Shown: positions 8,833 to 23,780, counted from the first letter of the stretch. The stretch: DNA of 64,000 nucleotides from Neobacillus sp. OS1-2 (GCF_030915505.1 NZ_CP133265.1:1054001-1118000), one strand, 5' to 3'. Translations and numbers: made by a program. Notes: generated by a model from the sequence alone, not told the origin.

Positions 8833-9540
8833 TTAATTATCTCTTCCGGGATTATAGTAATATGGATCACCGATAGGATTGTTTATTTCATGATTATCAA
8901 TAAATAACGTTCCGTTTTCTAAATATGTAGCCAACGTTATGTTCTCTCCCTTTTCCCCCATTTTTTTAACTTCATTTATTAGCCAGCTCTGATCTAATTG
9001 TAAATATTTTAAATTATGATAGACAATTTGCCTGTCCATGATAAGAGGGATAGGCAGATATTCTTTTTTTACTTGAATATTTAAATCTTTTGGTTGAACT
9101 GGTCGGTATTCTGCCATTGGAATAACGCTAATATTTCCTGTTTCTTCCATCAAGGCAATCGCAATATTCTGAGTATCCGAATATCCCTTTACTCGCAAAT
9201 GTGACAATAATTCATTTACAGGCATCCGGACTTTTTTTAGCCCATTCCGATTAATATCGCCATTACGGATTAGGACGGTAGGACTTTCATATAAAATCCA
9301 TCTTAATTTATTGTGTAAGGATAAACGGACAAATATTTTATATAAAATAACGATGATGACAGCATAGGTTAATGATTTTCCGACATTGTTGACCTCAAGC
9401 GGTGTACTGATAATATTTGTGAGGACAAAGATATACAATAAATCAAACGTATGCATTTGGGCTACTGCCTTTTTTCCGGTCAAACGTAAAAACAAATACC
9501 CTGCTATAAAAACAATGCAGGTTCGGTAGATAATTTCCAT
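8833..9540 (-). CDS. DUF421 membrane protein (YetF/YdfR-like)
   Basis: Membrane protein of 235 residues: three hydrophobic helices in the first ~85 residues (starting MEIIYRTCIVFIAGYLFLRL), then a soluble YetF-type domain with the RNGDINRNGLKKVRMPVNEL stretch and a second small domain from ~residue 160. Members of this family occur in many copies in Bacillaceae and are linked to spores and envelope; the exact role is unknown. I start it at ATG 9540, which has GGAGGAG six bases upstream, rather than at the longer 9564 frame. Confidence 0.87.
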   Translation of the reverse strand: MEIIYRTCIVFIAGYLFLRLTGKKAVAQMHTFDLLYIFVLTNIISTPLEVNNVGKSLTYAVIIVILYKIFVRLSLHNKLRWILYESPTVLIRNGDINRNGLKKVRMPVNELLSHLRVKGYSDTQNIAIALMEETGNISVIPMAEYRPVQPKDLNIQVKKEYLPIPLIMDRQIVYHNLKYLQLDQSWLINEVKKMGEKGENITLATYLENGTLFIDNHEINNPIGDPYYYNPGRDN

Positions 9541-9729
9541 ACGTATCTCCTCCGAAAAATGCAAACTTTCGATTTGTTCAACTTATTATTTGTGTTTTAT
9601 CCAAGGTTAAACCAATGGAATGATTAAATGAAAAAGGAATTCATTTCTGTTAAGGGGGATGAACCTCGCAATTATGGTATCGCTTACTTGTAAACGCTCC
9701 AAAAAGGGACATTTTTTTGTCACATCATC

Positions 9730-9745
9730 TGTGAAATTATTCACA
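9730..9745 (+). promoter_or_regulatory. Rex operator in the ldh promoter
   Basis: TGTGAAATTATTCACA is a perfect 16-bp palindrome and matches the binding site of the NADH-sensing repressor Rex (TTGTGAAnnnnTTCACAA). A TATACT -10-like box follows at 9755-9760. Rex would therefore block ldh when NAD+ is high and release it under oxygen limitation. The rest of 9541-9856 holds no gene I can support. Confidence 0.85.
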
Positions 9746-9754
9746 AACTAGTGA

Positions 9755-10810
<1,056 letters not shown>

Positions 10811-10835
10811 TATAAAATACGATCCTTGAAAGCAG

Positions 10836-12068
10836 ATGAACAGGATGAAAACAATCAATCATACAAAAAAGGGTTATTTTATGATGGCTGTTTTATGGCT
10901 CGCCTATGTAACCTTTGCCATGAACTGGGTCGCTGGTTCCTCTTTAACACCGCAAATCACTGAAACCTTTTTTGGTGGACCGGTGGATCCCATTATTTCT
11001 CAACTTGTGAATTATTCGATTACGACGGCACGCGTCTTTGCCAACATCCTAGCCGCGATCGTGCTCATGAAATGTGGGCCTCGAAAAGCAGCGGGGGTGG
11101 CGATTGGCCTTCTGATGATGGGGCTGGTTGCGATCTATCTGCCCAATTACTGGGCCTATACCGCCGCACGGATGGTTATGGCCGTTGGGGGCTCGATGGT
11201 CATTGTCTATATGAACCCTGTTGTTGCTCACTATGTTAAAAATTCACAAGTAAAGCTGCGCATTAATGCCGCCAATACGGTCGCCTATAATGCCGGAGCC
11301 TTTATTGTCGCCGTCTTATTTACGGTTTTTGCTAAGCAAATGGTCGGCAATTGGCGGGTAACGTTAACGTTCTTTGCCTCGTTAACCATCATATTTTTCA
11401 TCGCATGGCTTTGGAAAGCAGAAACCTTTGAAACACAAGAAACGGACGGCACTGCCGAAAAGTATGGCTATAAAGATGCGCTCAAGGACGGCTTCCTTTG
11501 GCGCTATGGCCTAGCGTTTGCTTCCTTTCTAACATTGTATGTATTATCGCTGGTCAGTTTTAAAGCGATTTTTGATCAATATACATTGTTAAATGGTTCT
11601 GTAACGAACCTGTTGATCTCTGGTTTTGGGATTTTAGGGACCTTTGCGGGGATTCGGATTGGGAATAAAGGGGTACCGCGCAAGCCCATTCTACTATTCT
11701 CAGGGATTGTCATGGTTGGGACGTTTGCTTTGGCGATTATGTTTGCGAACAAAATTCCGCTAGTATCCTACCTGCTCATTTCGATTTCGGGGTTTGCCAT
11801 GTATATTCAATACCCCATCTTTTTGAACTTGCCCCATGAGTTGAAAGGGATGACGCCACAAAAATTGACGATTATGTTCGGCTTATTCTGGGCGATTGCC
11901 TATGCGGGCCAAACAATTGCGACGATTGCCTGGAGCTTTATTTTAGGACATTCCGGCTACACACCGGCGATGATTTTCTTTATCGCTGCTTCCAGCTTGT
12001 ACATCTTCCTCGTGGCCACCTTCCCAGAAACAAGGAAAAAGGAAGCGGCCTTGTTGAAAGCTGCGTGA
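10836..12068 (+). CDS. MFS transporter co-transcribed with ldh
   Basis: Predicted 12-helix major facilitator of 410 residues; the first helix begins near residue 14 (YFMMAVLWLAYVTFAMNWV). Basic loops such as KCGPRKAAG after helix 2 and GNKGVPRKPI in the middle fit MFS motif A positions. It starts 25 bases after ldh; ATG 10836 and ATG 10845 are both possible and neither has a strong ribosome site. Its place suggests transport of lactate or a related acid, but Bacillus ldh is usually paired with an unrelated LctP permease, so the substrate is open. Confidence 0.8.
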   Translation: MNRMKTINHTKKGYFMMAVLWLAYVTFAMNWVAGSSLTPQITETFFGGPVDPIISQLVNYSITTARVFANILAAIVLMKCGPRKAAGVAIGLLMMGLVAIYLPNYWAYTAARMVMAVGGSMVIVYMNPVVAHYVKNSQVKLRINAANTVAYNAGAFIVAVLFTVFAKQMVGNWRVTLTFFASLTIIFFIAWLWKAETFETQETDGTAEKYGYKDALKDGFLWRYGLAFASFLTLYVLSLVSFKAIFDQYTLLNGSVTNLLISGFGILGTFAGIRIGNKGVPRKPILLFSGIVMVGTFALAIMFANKIPLVSYLLISISGFAMYIQYPIFLNLPHELKGMTPQKLTIMFGLFWAIAYAGQTIATIAWSFILGHSGYTPAMIFFIAASSLYIFLVATFPETRKKEAALLKAA

Positions 12069-12102
12069 GTGAAGTAAAATCCTTAACTTGAAAAGTTTGA
12101 GA

Positions 12103-12131
12103 AAGAAGGGTGTACATCGTACATCCTTCTT
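12103..12131 (+). terminator. Hairpin after the ldh-MFS genes
   Basis: AAGAAGGGTGTAC pairs to GTACATCCTTCTT with a 3-base loop. The T tail is weak, but position and stem strength support termination. Confidence 0.7.
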
Positions 12132-12152
12132 AACTCATTTATCAAAATAAGA

Positions 12153-12284
12153 GTGGATAAAAAAAGAAATCGTGCCTTATGGATACTTGGAAATTACGTG
12201 AAGGGTACACCAAGGAACGGAAAATATAACCCAGAATTACTAAAAAAGAAAATTTCATTCGAAGATACCTTTTTTAGAATATAA
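12153..12284 (+). CDS. Short basic ORF next to the 3' end of ssrA
   Basis: GTG 12153 opens a 43-codon frame that ends in TAA 12282-12284, inside the T-run of the ssrA terminator on the other strand. The product would be basic (MDKKRNRALWILGNYVKG..., then several lysines). I see no good ribosome site and do not recognise the family. tmRNA 3' ends are frequent integration sites, so this could be the remnant of an integrated element, or chance. Confidence 0.25.
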   Translation: MDKKRNRALWILGNYVKGTPRNGKYNPELLKKKISFEDTFFRI

Positions 12285-12309
12285 AAAAGACCAGCATTCT
12301 CTGCTGATC
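12283..12309 (-). terminator. Terminator of ssrA
   Basis: On the minus strand GATCAGCA pairs to TGCTGGTC around GAGAA and is followed by TTTTTT. It lies 18 bases past the encoded CCA. Confidence 0.88.
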
Positions 12310-12327
12310 TTGTTATCCACCTATGTA

Positions 12328-12965
12328 TGGTGGAGACGGCGGGACGTGCGTTTCCATGCTTTCGTCATGGCACTGACTATATCTTGAACCTGCCCTAGAA
12401 CAGGTCCCCTGGCGTCTTATGCGAAACATAATTTTCACCAAATGGTGGGATTTCGCATCCTAGTACTACCATTTTAGGATGGCAGCCTATAAGTCGATAC
12501 ACGGCTGTTGAATTGCTCCACATACCGCTCGGCATTGCCTTATCACTTTTTAAAGTGACTTAGGTTTCACCGATAAAGCCAGATTTTCACTTATGTGTTA
12601 CCACATAAGGCGACTAATACTTAATCGAACCCGCGTCCAAAGATATCGCCACTTAAGCATCTACGAGTGTAGTCGATATATTGGTATTTCGCTGAATCTT
12701 CTGCCTATCGACCGGCGTCCGGTCAGCTAGCCTGGTTGTTCTCTTCCTTCATCCTCAGGCGGTGGAATCCGGCGTAGCCTACTAAGAGTGAGTCCGCTAC
12801 CCTACCACATAGGCGATGGAGGGGCGAACAGCTATGCAGTTATTAAGCTGCGAAAGCTAGGTTGTTGTTAGTTTTGCCAGTTATGGCTTTGACGTTTTAA
12901 CGAGGCCGATCCCCTCGACTCGCAACCTAAGCTCAAACTACCCCTGTCGAATCCGTAGCGTCCCC
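12328..12965 (-). ncRNA. ssrA: tmRNA (10Sa RNA), gene interrupted by a group I intron
   Basis: Ribosome rescue RNA acting with SmpB. The 5' end GGGGACGCTACGGATTCGACAGGGG (12965 downward) pairs with the 3' CGTCTCCACCA to form the Ala-acceptor stem; CCA is encoded, ending at 12328. The tag frame (12843-12878) reads GKTNNNLAFAA then TAA TAA, giving tag AGKTNNNLAFAA. The T-arm is split: GCGGGTTCGAT ends at 12624 and TCCCGC resumes at 12344. Joining them restores a normal T-loop and a 359-nt mature RNA, close to the 360 or so usual in Bacillus. smpB and rnr lie upstream on the same strand, and an extended -10 promoter lies at 13048-13075. Confidence 0.95.
12345..12623 (-). mobile_element. Group I intron inside the tmRNA T-loop, 279 nt, no ORF
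   Basis: The 5' exon ends in U (12624), and the intron ends in G (12345), as group I introns require. P1 is visible: exon CGAU (12627-12624) pairs with intron GUCG (12614-12611), giving the conserved U-G pair at the splice site with a 9-base loop. A P2-like hairpin CTTATGTG/CACATAAG follows. The S element of P7, AAGATATAGTC, lies at 12385-12375, and a P9-like hairpin CCATG/CATGG follows it. There is no homing endonuclease frame. Splicing would restore the T-loop exactly between positions 59 and 60. The subgroup is not assigned. Confidence 0.9.
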
Positions 12966-13047
12966 ATGATAAAAATGAAGCTAGAACGTTAGGATGCTCA
13001 ACAATGTTCCTGAGCAAAAGTTTCTATCGCAACTTGGCGACAAACTT

Positions 13048-13075
13048 ATTATACCACACCTACAGCAAATTTCAA
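13048..13075 (-). promoter_or_regulatory. Sigma-A promoter of ssrA
   Basis: TTGAAA, 16 bases, TATAAT preceded by TGG (extended -10), on the minus strand. Transcription would start near 13041, leaving a ~75-base leader to be removed by RNase P at 12965. Confidence 0.75.
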
Positions 13076-13112
13076 TTGTAAGTATTTGTAAGATACCTCA
13101 TTTCACTAAACC

Positions 13113-13580
13113 TTACATTTTCTGACGATCGCGGAAGGCACGTTCAATTTCGCGCTTCGCCTCTTTTTGCTTCAAGGATTCACGCTTATCATAGTTTTTC
13201 TTACCCTTTGCCAAGCCGATTAAAACCTTACAAAAGCCATTTTTCAAATACAGCTTTACTGGAACAAGGGCATAACCTGCCTCTTTTGTTTCTCCAAGCA
13301 GCTTACTGATTTCTCGCTTATGAAGCAATAACTTACGTGTTCGCAATGGGTCATGATTAAAAATATTGCCCTGTTCATACGGACTGACATGCATCCCAAA
13401 CAGAATCGCCTCGCCATTTTGAATCCGTGCATAGGCATCCTTAAGATTCACTTTACCGGCACGAATCGACTTGATTTCTGTCCCCTGCAAGACGATACCT
13501 GCTTCATACGTTTCTTCAATAAAATAATCATGGTAAGCCTTCTTGTTTTGTGCGACTACTTTTCCTGCACCTTTTGGCAT
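13113..13580 (-). CDS. smpB: SsrA-binding protein SmpB
   Basis: Binds tmRNA and carries it to stalled ribosomes. The 155-residue protein shows [39 protein letters not shown] and the basic tail [24 protein letters not shown], all canonical. I start at ATG 13580 (MPKGAGK), since GAGGTGA lies five bases upstream and the longer frame would begin inside that site. It stands between rnr and ssrA, the normal Bacillus order, so all partners of trans-translation are adjacent. Confidence 0.97.
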   Translation of the reverse strand: MPKGAGKVVAQNKKAYHDYFIEETYEAGIVLQGTEIKSIRAGKVNLKDAYARIQNGEAILFGMHVSPYEQGNIFNHDPLRTRKLLLHKREISKLLGETKEAGYALVPVKLYLKNGFCKVLIGLAKGKKNYDKRESLKQKEAKREIERAFRDRQKM

Positions 13581-13641
13581 AATTTTCACCTCAATCTATA
13601 GATTTTATTTTAGCAAAAAATATATGCTACTACAATTGAAA

Positions 13642-13666
13642 GAGAGCCTCCGAAGAAAGGCTCCCC
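13642..13666 (-). terminator. Hairpin after rnr
   Basis: On the minus strand GGGGAGCCT pairs to AGGCTCTC around an 8-base loop, followed by a TTTC tail. It may act as attenuator before smpB. Confidence 0.65.
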
Positions 13667-13674
13667 CTAAATAA

Positions 13675-16059
13675 TTATTTATTTTTACGCTTCGTGCTTT
13701 TCGACTTAGGCACGTTATCGTAAAATTTACGTTTCTTTTTCTTTTTGTTACCCTGGCCGCCGCCAGATTCGGAATTTTGTTTTCCATCTTGGCTGGATTT
13801 CCGGTTTTTATTTCGACCCTGACCACTGTCACCTTGCTGCTTATTGCGGCGCGGCTTATGTGTATCGCTGCCCGTTTTAAAAACCTTCGGAGTCTCAGAC
13901 CGTTCCCTGCGAGGTGTTCCCTTCATGCCGACGATTTCAAAATCAATCGAGCGCTCGTCTTTATTGACTTTTACCACTCGAACGGTGATTTCATCACCAA
14001 TTCGGAACACATTGCCGGTTCGCTCACCAATCATCGCCAGATGGCGCTCATCATAACGATAATAATCATCGGTCATATAGCTGACATGGACAAGGCCTTC
14101 AATGGTATTCGGCAGCTCGACAAACATCCCAAAGTTTGTCACAGAGCTGACAATGCCGTCATACTCAACACCAACCTTGTCCTCCATGTACTCCGCTTTC
14201 TTCAATTCATCGGTTTCACGTTCAGCATCAACGGAACGGCGCTCCATTTTTGAAGAATGCGCAGCAATCTCAGGTAGGCGCACATTCCATTTTTCCCTTG
14301 TCGTCTCATCAAGCTTGCCCTCAATTAGATAGGTCCGGATTAAGCGGTGGACAATCGTATCGGGATAACGGCGAATCGGCGAGGTAAAATGGGTATAGAA
14401 TTCCGTTGATAACCCGAAATGTCCAAGGCTTTCCGGATCATATTTAGCCTGCTGCATCGAGCGGAGCATTACTTTCGATACTACCATTTCCTCAGGCTTT
14501 CCTTGAACCTCTTCAATGATTTCCTGAAGGGCCTTTGGATGGACATCATTGGCGGTTCCTTTCACAATATAACCGAAGTTAGTGATAAACTCGAAAAATC
14601 TCCTTAGCTTATCTTCCTTCGGATCCTCGTGAATTCGGTAAATAAACGGAACATCCATCCAGTGGAAATGTTCAGCAACTGTCTCATTGGCGGCAAGCAT
14701 GAACTCTTCGATTAATTTCTCCGCTACCGAACGCTCGCGAAGAACCACATCTGTTGGCTTGCCCTCTTCGTCAACCAATACCTTTGATTCTTTAAAATCA
14801 AAGTCAATTGCCCCGCGCTTCATCCGTTTATTGCGGAGGATTGCGGCGAGTTCTTCCATCAATTCAAACATGGGGACAAGCGGTTCGTATCGCTTGCGGG
14901 TTTCTTCTTCTTTTTCAACAAGAATCAGATTGACAGCATGATACGTCATTCGCTCGGTTGTTTTAATCACGCTTTGAAAAATTTCATGGGAGACGACAGC
15001 GCCATCAGATGAAATTTCCATTTCACATGATAAAACAAGGCGATCCACCTTTGGATTTAACGAACAAATCCCGTTGGATAGACGGTGCGGAATCATTGGA
15101 ATCACTCGGTCTACTAAATAAACACTTGTTGCCCGTTCCTCCGCCTCTAGGTCAATGGGCGTGCCTTCTTTTACATAATAGCTGACATCGGCAATATGGA
15201 CGCCTAGCTTATAGTGACCGTTTTCAAGCTTCGTCACAGTTACCGCGTCATCAAGGTCTTTGGCATCCGCGCCGTCAATCGTGACAATCGTTTCGTTCCG
15301 TAAGTCACGGCGATTCGCTAATTCACTTTCGTCAATGGTCTCAGGTGTATCGTTCGCTTGCTTTAATACGTCTTCAGGGAAAGCCATCGGCAGTCCATGC
15401 TTATGTATGACAGAGAGAATATCCACGCCTGGGTCATTTTTATGGCCAAGAATCGTGATGACTTCCCCTTCGGCACTTTTTCGTCCCTCAGGATAGGTGA
15501 CAAGCTTAACGACGACCTTATGCCCTTCAACCGCTCCTTTAGAAGCCGATTTTGGGATAAAAATGTCACTAGCAAATTTTTTATCATCGGGAATCACAAA
15601 GCCAAAGCTCTTACTTTCAACATATGTTCCGACAACTTGCTGAACGCCGCGTTCAATAATGCGGATAATCGTGCCTTCCCGGCGCTGGCCGGAAGTTTCA
15701 GATGAAACCCGTGCCAAAACGATGTCGCCATGCATGGCCGTATTGGTTTCGTTGGGCGGAATAAAAATATCATCCATTCCAGGCTCATCAGGGACGACAA
15801 AGGCAAAACCTTTCGCATGACCAATCAGCTTTCCGCGAATTAAGTTCATTTTTTGCGGCAGACCGTAACGGTTGCTGCGGGTGCGAACCACGAGACCCTT
15901 TTCTTCCATTTGAACGAGAGCCTTGACAAATTCTTTGAAGTCCCCTGAGTCCTGGATGCCAAATGCTGCTTCCAGCTCCTGAACCGTCAATGGTTTGTAT
16001 GCCTCTTCCCTCATATATTGCAAAAGCCTATCAATGTGCTTTTGAATGTTGTCTTCCAA
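13675..16059 (-). CDS. rnr: Ribonuclease R (3'-5' exoribonuclease)
   Basis: Degrades structured RNA and helps clear defective mRNA in trans-translation. The 794-residue protein has an N-terminal winged helix (~1-65), cold-shock domains (~75-240), the RNB catalytic domain with [14 protein letters not shown] near residue 275, an S1 domain (~640-720) and a lysine/arginine/asparagine-rich tail of about 70 residues. It starts with TTG at 16059, with AAGGAGG eight bases upstream. Its place next to smpB fits its role in tmRNA-linked decay; estA lies 22 bases upstream. Confidence 0.97.
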   Translation of the reverse strand: MEDNIQKHIDRLLQYMREEAYKPLTVQELEAAFGIQDSGDFKEFVKALVQMEEKGLVVRTRSNRYGLPQKMNLIRGKLIGHAKGFAFVVPDEPGMDDIFIPPNETNTAMHGDIVLARVSSETSGQRREGTIIRIIERGVQQVVGTYVESKSFGFVIPDDKKFASDIFIPKSASKGAVEGHKVVVKLVTYPEGRKSAEGEVITILGHKNDPGVDILSVIHKHGLPMAFPEDVLKQANDTPETIDESELANRRDLRNETIVTIDGADAKDLDDAVTVTKLENGHYKLGVHIADVSYYVKEGTPIDLEAEERATSVYLVDRVIPMIPHRLSNGICSLNPKVDRLVLSCEMEISSDGAVVSHEIFQSVIKTTERMTYHAVNLILVEKEEETRKRYEPLVPMFELMEELAAILRNKRMKRGAIDFDFKESKVLVDEEGKPTDVVLRERSVAEKLIEEFMLAANETVAEHFHWMDVPFIYRIHEDPKEDKLRRFFEFITNFGYIVKGTANDVHPKALQEIIEEVQGKPEEMVVSKVMLRSMQQAKYDPESLGHFGLSTEFYTHFTSPIRRYPDTIVHRLIRTYLIEGKLDETTREKWNVRLPEIAAHSSKMERRSVDAERETDELKKAEYMEDKVGVEYDGIVSSVTNFGMFVELPNTIEGLVHVSYMTDDYYRYDERHLAMIGERTGNVFRIGDEITVRVVKVNKDERSIDFEIVGMKGTPRRERSETPKVFKTGSDTHKPRRNKQQGDSGQGRNKNRKSSQDGKQNSESGGGQGNKKKKKRKFYDNVPKSKSTKRKNK

Positions 16060-16081
16060 ACAAATCCCTCCTTAGGGTGTT

Positions 16082-16831
16082 CTAGTAATCGTGCCAGTCC
16101 AGCTTTTCTAAAAAGGCATATATGTCCTCGTGCAACTGATCCCGCTCCCTATCAAGCGTGATCACGTGCCCGGATTGTTCATACCATTTAATTTCCTTTT
16201 TGACTGACTCTATTGTTTCATAAATAATGTTGGCACTTTCGGTATTAATCATCTTGTCGTGACGCGCCTGAACGACAAATGTCGGAGCATAAATCATATC
16301 GACATTTTCACGAACGTCCGCGATTAATTGCTGTAGTGCTTTTAATGTTTTCATCGGTGTCTTTTTGAACTGATTCATTTCCATTTCGATTTGCTCGTCT
16401 GTTTTTCCTTCATATTTCTTAAATTCACGGGCATAATCAAGAATTCCTTGATACATTACATCCTCACTTTTTATATACATCGGTGCGCACATCGGCACAA
16501 TGGCTTTTATAGGTACAGTGTAACCCAATTTAAGGGAAAAAACACCGCCAAGCGAGAGTCCGGCAACAGCAATTTCTTCGTGACCTTTATTTTTTAAAAA
16601 ATGGTAGCCATTTATGACGTCCTGCCACCAGTCTTCAGGGCCTGTGTGGACAAGTTCTTCCGGAGGTACTCCATGTCCTTTGTAGTGTGGGGCATGGCAG
16701 GTATACCCTTTTTTTTCGAGGTAGCGTCCGAGCATCCGGACATCTGCAGAATTTCCGGTAAAACCGTGGAGCAAGAGAACGGCTCGTTTGCCCCCTTCAA
16801 AAGTAAATGGCTTTGGTGTCGTGACTTTCAT
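16082..16831 (-). CDS. estA: Carboxylesterase, alpha/beta hydrolase (Est30-like, YvaK)
   Basis: Cytoplasmic carboxylesterase of 249 residues, hydrolysing short-chain esters. It shows the oxyanion loop LLHGFTGN (20-27), nucleophile elbow GLSLGG (Ser93), an acid in ARHDKM and catalytic His in QSGHVITLD, matching the Geobacillus Est30 group. I start at ATG 16831 (MKVTTPKPF) because AAAGGAG lies eight bases upstream. It sits directly before rnr, as in B. subtilis yvaK-rnr. Confidence 0.92.
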   Translation of the reverse strand: MKVTTPKPFTFEGGKRAVLLLHGFTGNSADVRMLGRYLEKKGYTCHAPHYKGHGVPPEELVHTGPEDWWQDVINGYHFLKNKGHEEIAVAGLSLGGVFSLKLGYTVPIKAIVPMCAPMYIKSEDVMYQGILDYAREFKKYEGKTDEQIEMEMNQFKKTPMKTLKALQQLIADVRENVDMIYAPTFVVQARHDKMINTESANIIYETIESVKKEIKWYEQSGHVITLDRERDQLHEDIYAFLEKLDWHDY

Positions 16832-16914
16832 GTAAAAACTCCTTTTGTTTCGATTCACTTCTATTAGTTTAAGCAATGTGTGGTTGAACATGCTAGAAAA
16901 AAGGCTTAGGACAG

Positions 16915-16960
16915 CAAAAAAACTGTCAAGAAAACCGATTTTTTCGGTTTTCTCGACAGT
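16915..16960 (-). terminator. Long hairpin terminator after the small membrane gene
   Basis: ACTGTC-AGAAAACCGA pairs to TCGGTTTTCT-GACAGT with one bulged mismatch, 16 paired bases, then seven T on the minus strand. Confidence 0.8.
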
Positions 16961-17049
16961 CTAAACCCCCTTACATTGTTTACTTAATAAATGATGTAAG
17001 GAGTCTTCTTTATGAACAAAAAATTTAGATTATCAGCCTAATCAGTATT

Positions 17050-17238
17050 TTAATTTGATTTTTTTTCTAGTTTTTTAATTTCTAGATAAATACAATAGAT
17101 AAATATTAAGAAAAGTAACACGGGAAAGATAATAAAGACGGAATTATATTTTACAGAACTGTCGGCGTGTAAACCATATAAGTAAATAGACATCCAAGAC
17201 CCACAACAGAGTGAAATAATACCTACTAAGAAATTCAT
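17050..17238 (-). CDS. Small two-helix membrane protein of unknown function
   Basis: A 62-residue protein with two hydrophobic segments (about 2-22 and 33-52) and a basic C-terminus (EIKKLEKKSN). AAAGGAGG lies before ATG 17238 and a strong terminator follows, so it looks like a real gene. It is AT-rich like its divergent neighbour at 17329, with which it shares a ~90-base intergenic region. I do not recognise a family. Confidence 0.7.
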   Translation of the reverse strand: MNFLVGIISLCCGSWMSIYLYGLHADSSVKYNSVFIIFPVLLFLIFIYCIYLEIKKLEKKSN

Positions 17239-17328
17239 ACTTTTTTCCTCCTTTTTACGAATAATATTAATTTATATTTCATAATATTCATCGTGAAACC
17301 AATAAATGGGAAAACCGGGGGAGATATT

Positions 17329-18078
17329 ATGAAAATATTTTTAAAATGCCTGTTAGGTGTAATTGTATTATTAGCTATTCCCTTTAGTAAAGGCTTGGTA
17401 TCAGCTGAAGAAATAAATAATAGTCAAATCACAAATACTAGTGACCAAATTTCTGGTCCAGAATCTCCTGGGACAGATATTATAGGAATAGGGGCACCTT
17501 ATATAGAAGCTCTCGAGTATGATCTATCAGAATCTCCAAATAATATTATTTTAGACGAAAATAATGTTCTGTTTTTTGAAACACAAGGAGATTTCGAATC
17601 ATATCAAAATGCGTTAAATCATGATAATACCATATTTTTTAGAACACCAAGCGAATATGAAGCGTATCAAAATACAATAGATCCTATACAAAATAACGCA
17701 GATTATGGTTACCAGACAATCCCAACTTTAGTATCTTCGACAAGAGAGACAAATCATTGGGTGGGGTATCACAGTGGAACCCCTGCATGGACACCGGCCT
17801 CCAGTTATACTTTGACCAAAGGGAAAACATATTCAACTTCTGGGTCTTACAAGTATAAAGATATTACTGTTCAACTCGGTTTCAGTTATATAACTAATAT
17901 TTCTACAACTATACCTGCTGACAGCAAGAGACTAAGTAGATTAGGTATATGGGGTGATTATACTTTTTCAAAGTATAAATACACTGAATATTTTAGAGGT
18001 GTACCTACAGGTAAAGCCCCGACTTACGCTGTAATTGCAACAAGACATTCATACGTTATTAAACCAGCTTATAGATGA
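17329..18078 (+). CDS. Secreted protein of unknown function with an internal repeat
   Basis: A 249-residue protein with a clear signal peptide (MKIFLKCLLGVIVLLAIPF..., likely cut after VSA at about 26). Residues ~80-120 hold two similar units: NNVLFFETQGDFESYQNALN and NTIFFRTPSEYEAYQNTID. The C-terminal ~110 residues are rich in Tyr, Ser, Thr and Lys, with strands such as YTLTKGKTYSTSGSYKYKD, suggesting an extracellular beta domain. GGGGGAGA precedes ATG 17329; the longer frame from 17293 lacks a site. The base composition is visibly more AT-rich than the housekeeping genes, so recent transfer is plausible. I do not recognise a family. Confidence 0.75.
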   Translation: MKIFLKCLLGVIVLLAIPFSKGLVSAEEINNSQITNTSDQISGPESPGTDIIGIGAPYIEALEYDLSESPNNIILDENNVLFFETQGDFESYQNALNHDNTIFFRTPSEYEAYQNTIDPIQNNADYGYQTIPTLVSSTRETNHWVGYHSGTPAWTPASSYTLTKGKTYSTSGSYKYKDITVQLGFSYITNISTTIPADSKRLSRLGIWGDYTFSKYKYTEYFRGVPTGKAPTYAVIATRHSYVIKPAYR

Positions 18079-18438
18079 AATAAAAAATATATTTACTAAA
18101 AATACTTTCTACAAGAAATTGTTAATACCTCTATACTAGATTGTTTTTTAACAAATTTTTGGTAGTAAAATAAATTTTGATGGGTAAAGTCACAAAAAGG
18201 GATGAACCACATTACTCAGGTTCCTCCCTTTTTCAAGTATTCTAGGAATTAATCAAACGTTGATTAAAGGAAAAAGGTGATATTTACACTTTCCCATTTA
18301 CTTATCTAATATATGTTTTATGAATGTGACTATATACAAAAACTTCACATCTGTGAATTGCAGGAATTTCAATTTCATTTTTTCATTATTCGTTTTCAGC
18401 AGTACCACATCAAATAAACTATCCTTCTAAACAACAGC
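18079..18438. other. Gene-free AT-rich interval with a perfect palindrome
   Basis: About 360 bases without a supported gene. It holds the terminator at 18194 and the palindrome TTAATCAA-ACG-TTGATTAA (18249-18267), which looks like a regulator site but controls no obvious promoter. Otherwise I see nothing. Confidence 0.5.
18194..18233 (+). terminator. Terminator after the secreted-protein gene
   Basis: AAAAAGGGA-GAACC pairs to GGTTC-TCCCTTTTT across a 10-base loop; the right arm supplies the T-run. Confidence 0.75.
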
Positions 18439-18466
18439 AAAAAACCCGACGCTTTGGCCGGGTTTT
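18439..18466 (-). terminator. Terminator of secG
   Basis: AAAACCCG pairs to CGGGTTTT and is followed by more T on the minus strand, 14 bases past the secG stop. Confidence 0.85.
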
Positions 18467-18479
18467 GACTAAACTACTA

Positions 18480-18713
18480 TTAGATTTTAAAGTAAGTAAC
18501 TGCAAGAGCAAGGATAAAGAATAATACTGATAAAACAATCGTGATCCGATGTAGAATCAAGTCTATTCCTCGTGCTTTTTGCTTACCGAAAAGGGTTTCC
18601 GCTCCACCTGAAATGGCACCGGATAGACCAGCGCTCTTACCGGATTGAAGTAATACAACCGCAATAAGACCAATACTTACGATTACTAATAATGTTACGA
18701 CAAATGCATGCAT
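18480..18713 (-). CDS. secG: Preprotein translocase subunit SecG
   Basis: Small SecYEG subunit of 77 residues with two membrane helices. The linker [29 protein letters not shown] between them is the SecG signature. I start at ATG 18713 (MHAFVV) because AGGAGG lies eight bases upstream; the GTG at 18722 overlaps that site. It lies downstream of eno and before estA, the usual Bacillus position. Confidence 0.96.
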   Translation of the reverse strand: MHAFVVTLLVIVSIGLIAVVLLQSGKSAGLSGAISGGAETLFGKQKARGIDLILHRITIVLSVLFFILALAVTYFKI

Positions 18714-18823
18714 GAAGGCCACCTCCTGTTAGACGAACATATCACAGTATATTAAATTTACCACACTATTTAACTTTAAACAATAGAGTTTTGTGACAGG
18801 TTATGGAATAACGGCATGGGCCT

Positions 18824-18855
18824 AAAAAGGCACCCAACAACAGCTGTCGGGCGCC
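18824..18855 (-). terminator. Terminator of the glycolytic operon (after eno)
   Basis: GGCGCCCGAC pairs, with G-U pairs, to GTTGGGTGCC around a 7-base loop, followed by TTTTT on the minus strand. Confidence 0.85.
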
Positions 18856-18862
18856 ATAGAAA

Positions 18863-20161
<1,299 letters not shown>

Positions 20162-20180
20162 TTAAATCTCTCCTTAGAAA

Positions 20181-23737
<3,557 letters not shown>

Positions 23738-23780
23738 GTAAAGGACCTCCTTAAAGTATTGGCTGCTGAAAATGACAGTA

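Noticed and set aside
12345..12623. Interpretation of the split tmRNA as a permuted (two-piece) tmRNA or as a degenerate gene
   Set aside because: Order of segments is normal, acceptor stem arms and tag frame are intact, and the inserted piece carries group I signals with exact restoration of the T-loop.
13777..14253. Plus-strand 158-codon frame opposite rnr
   Set aside because: It is a shadow of rnr in another frame; rnr is fully conserved and the frame lacks a start signal.
16915..16960. Miniature inverted-repeat transposable element
   Set aside because: The inverted repeat is a 16-bp hairpin with a T-run, fully explained as a terminator, with no target duplication.
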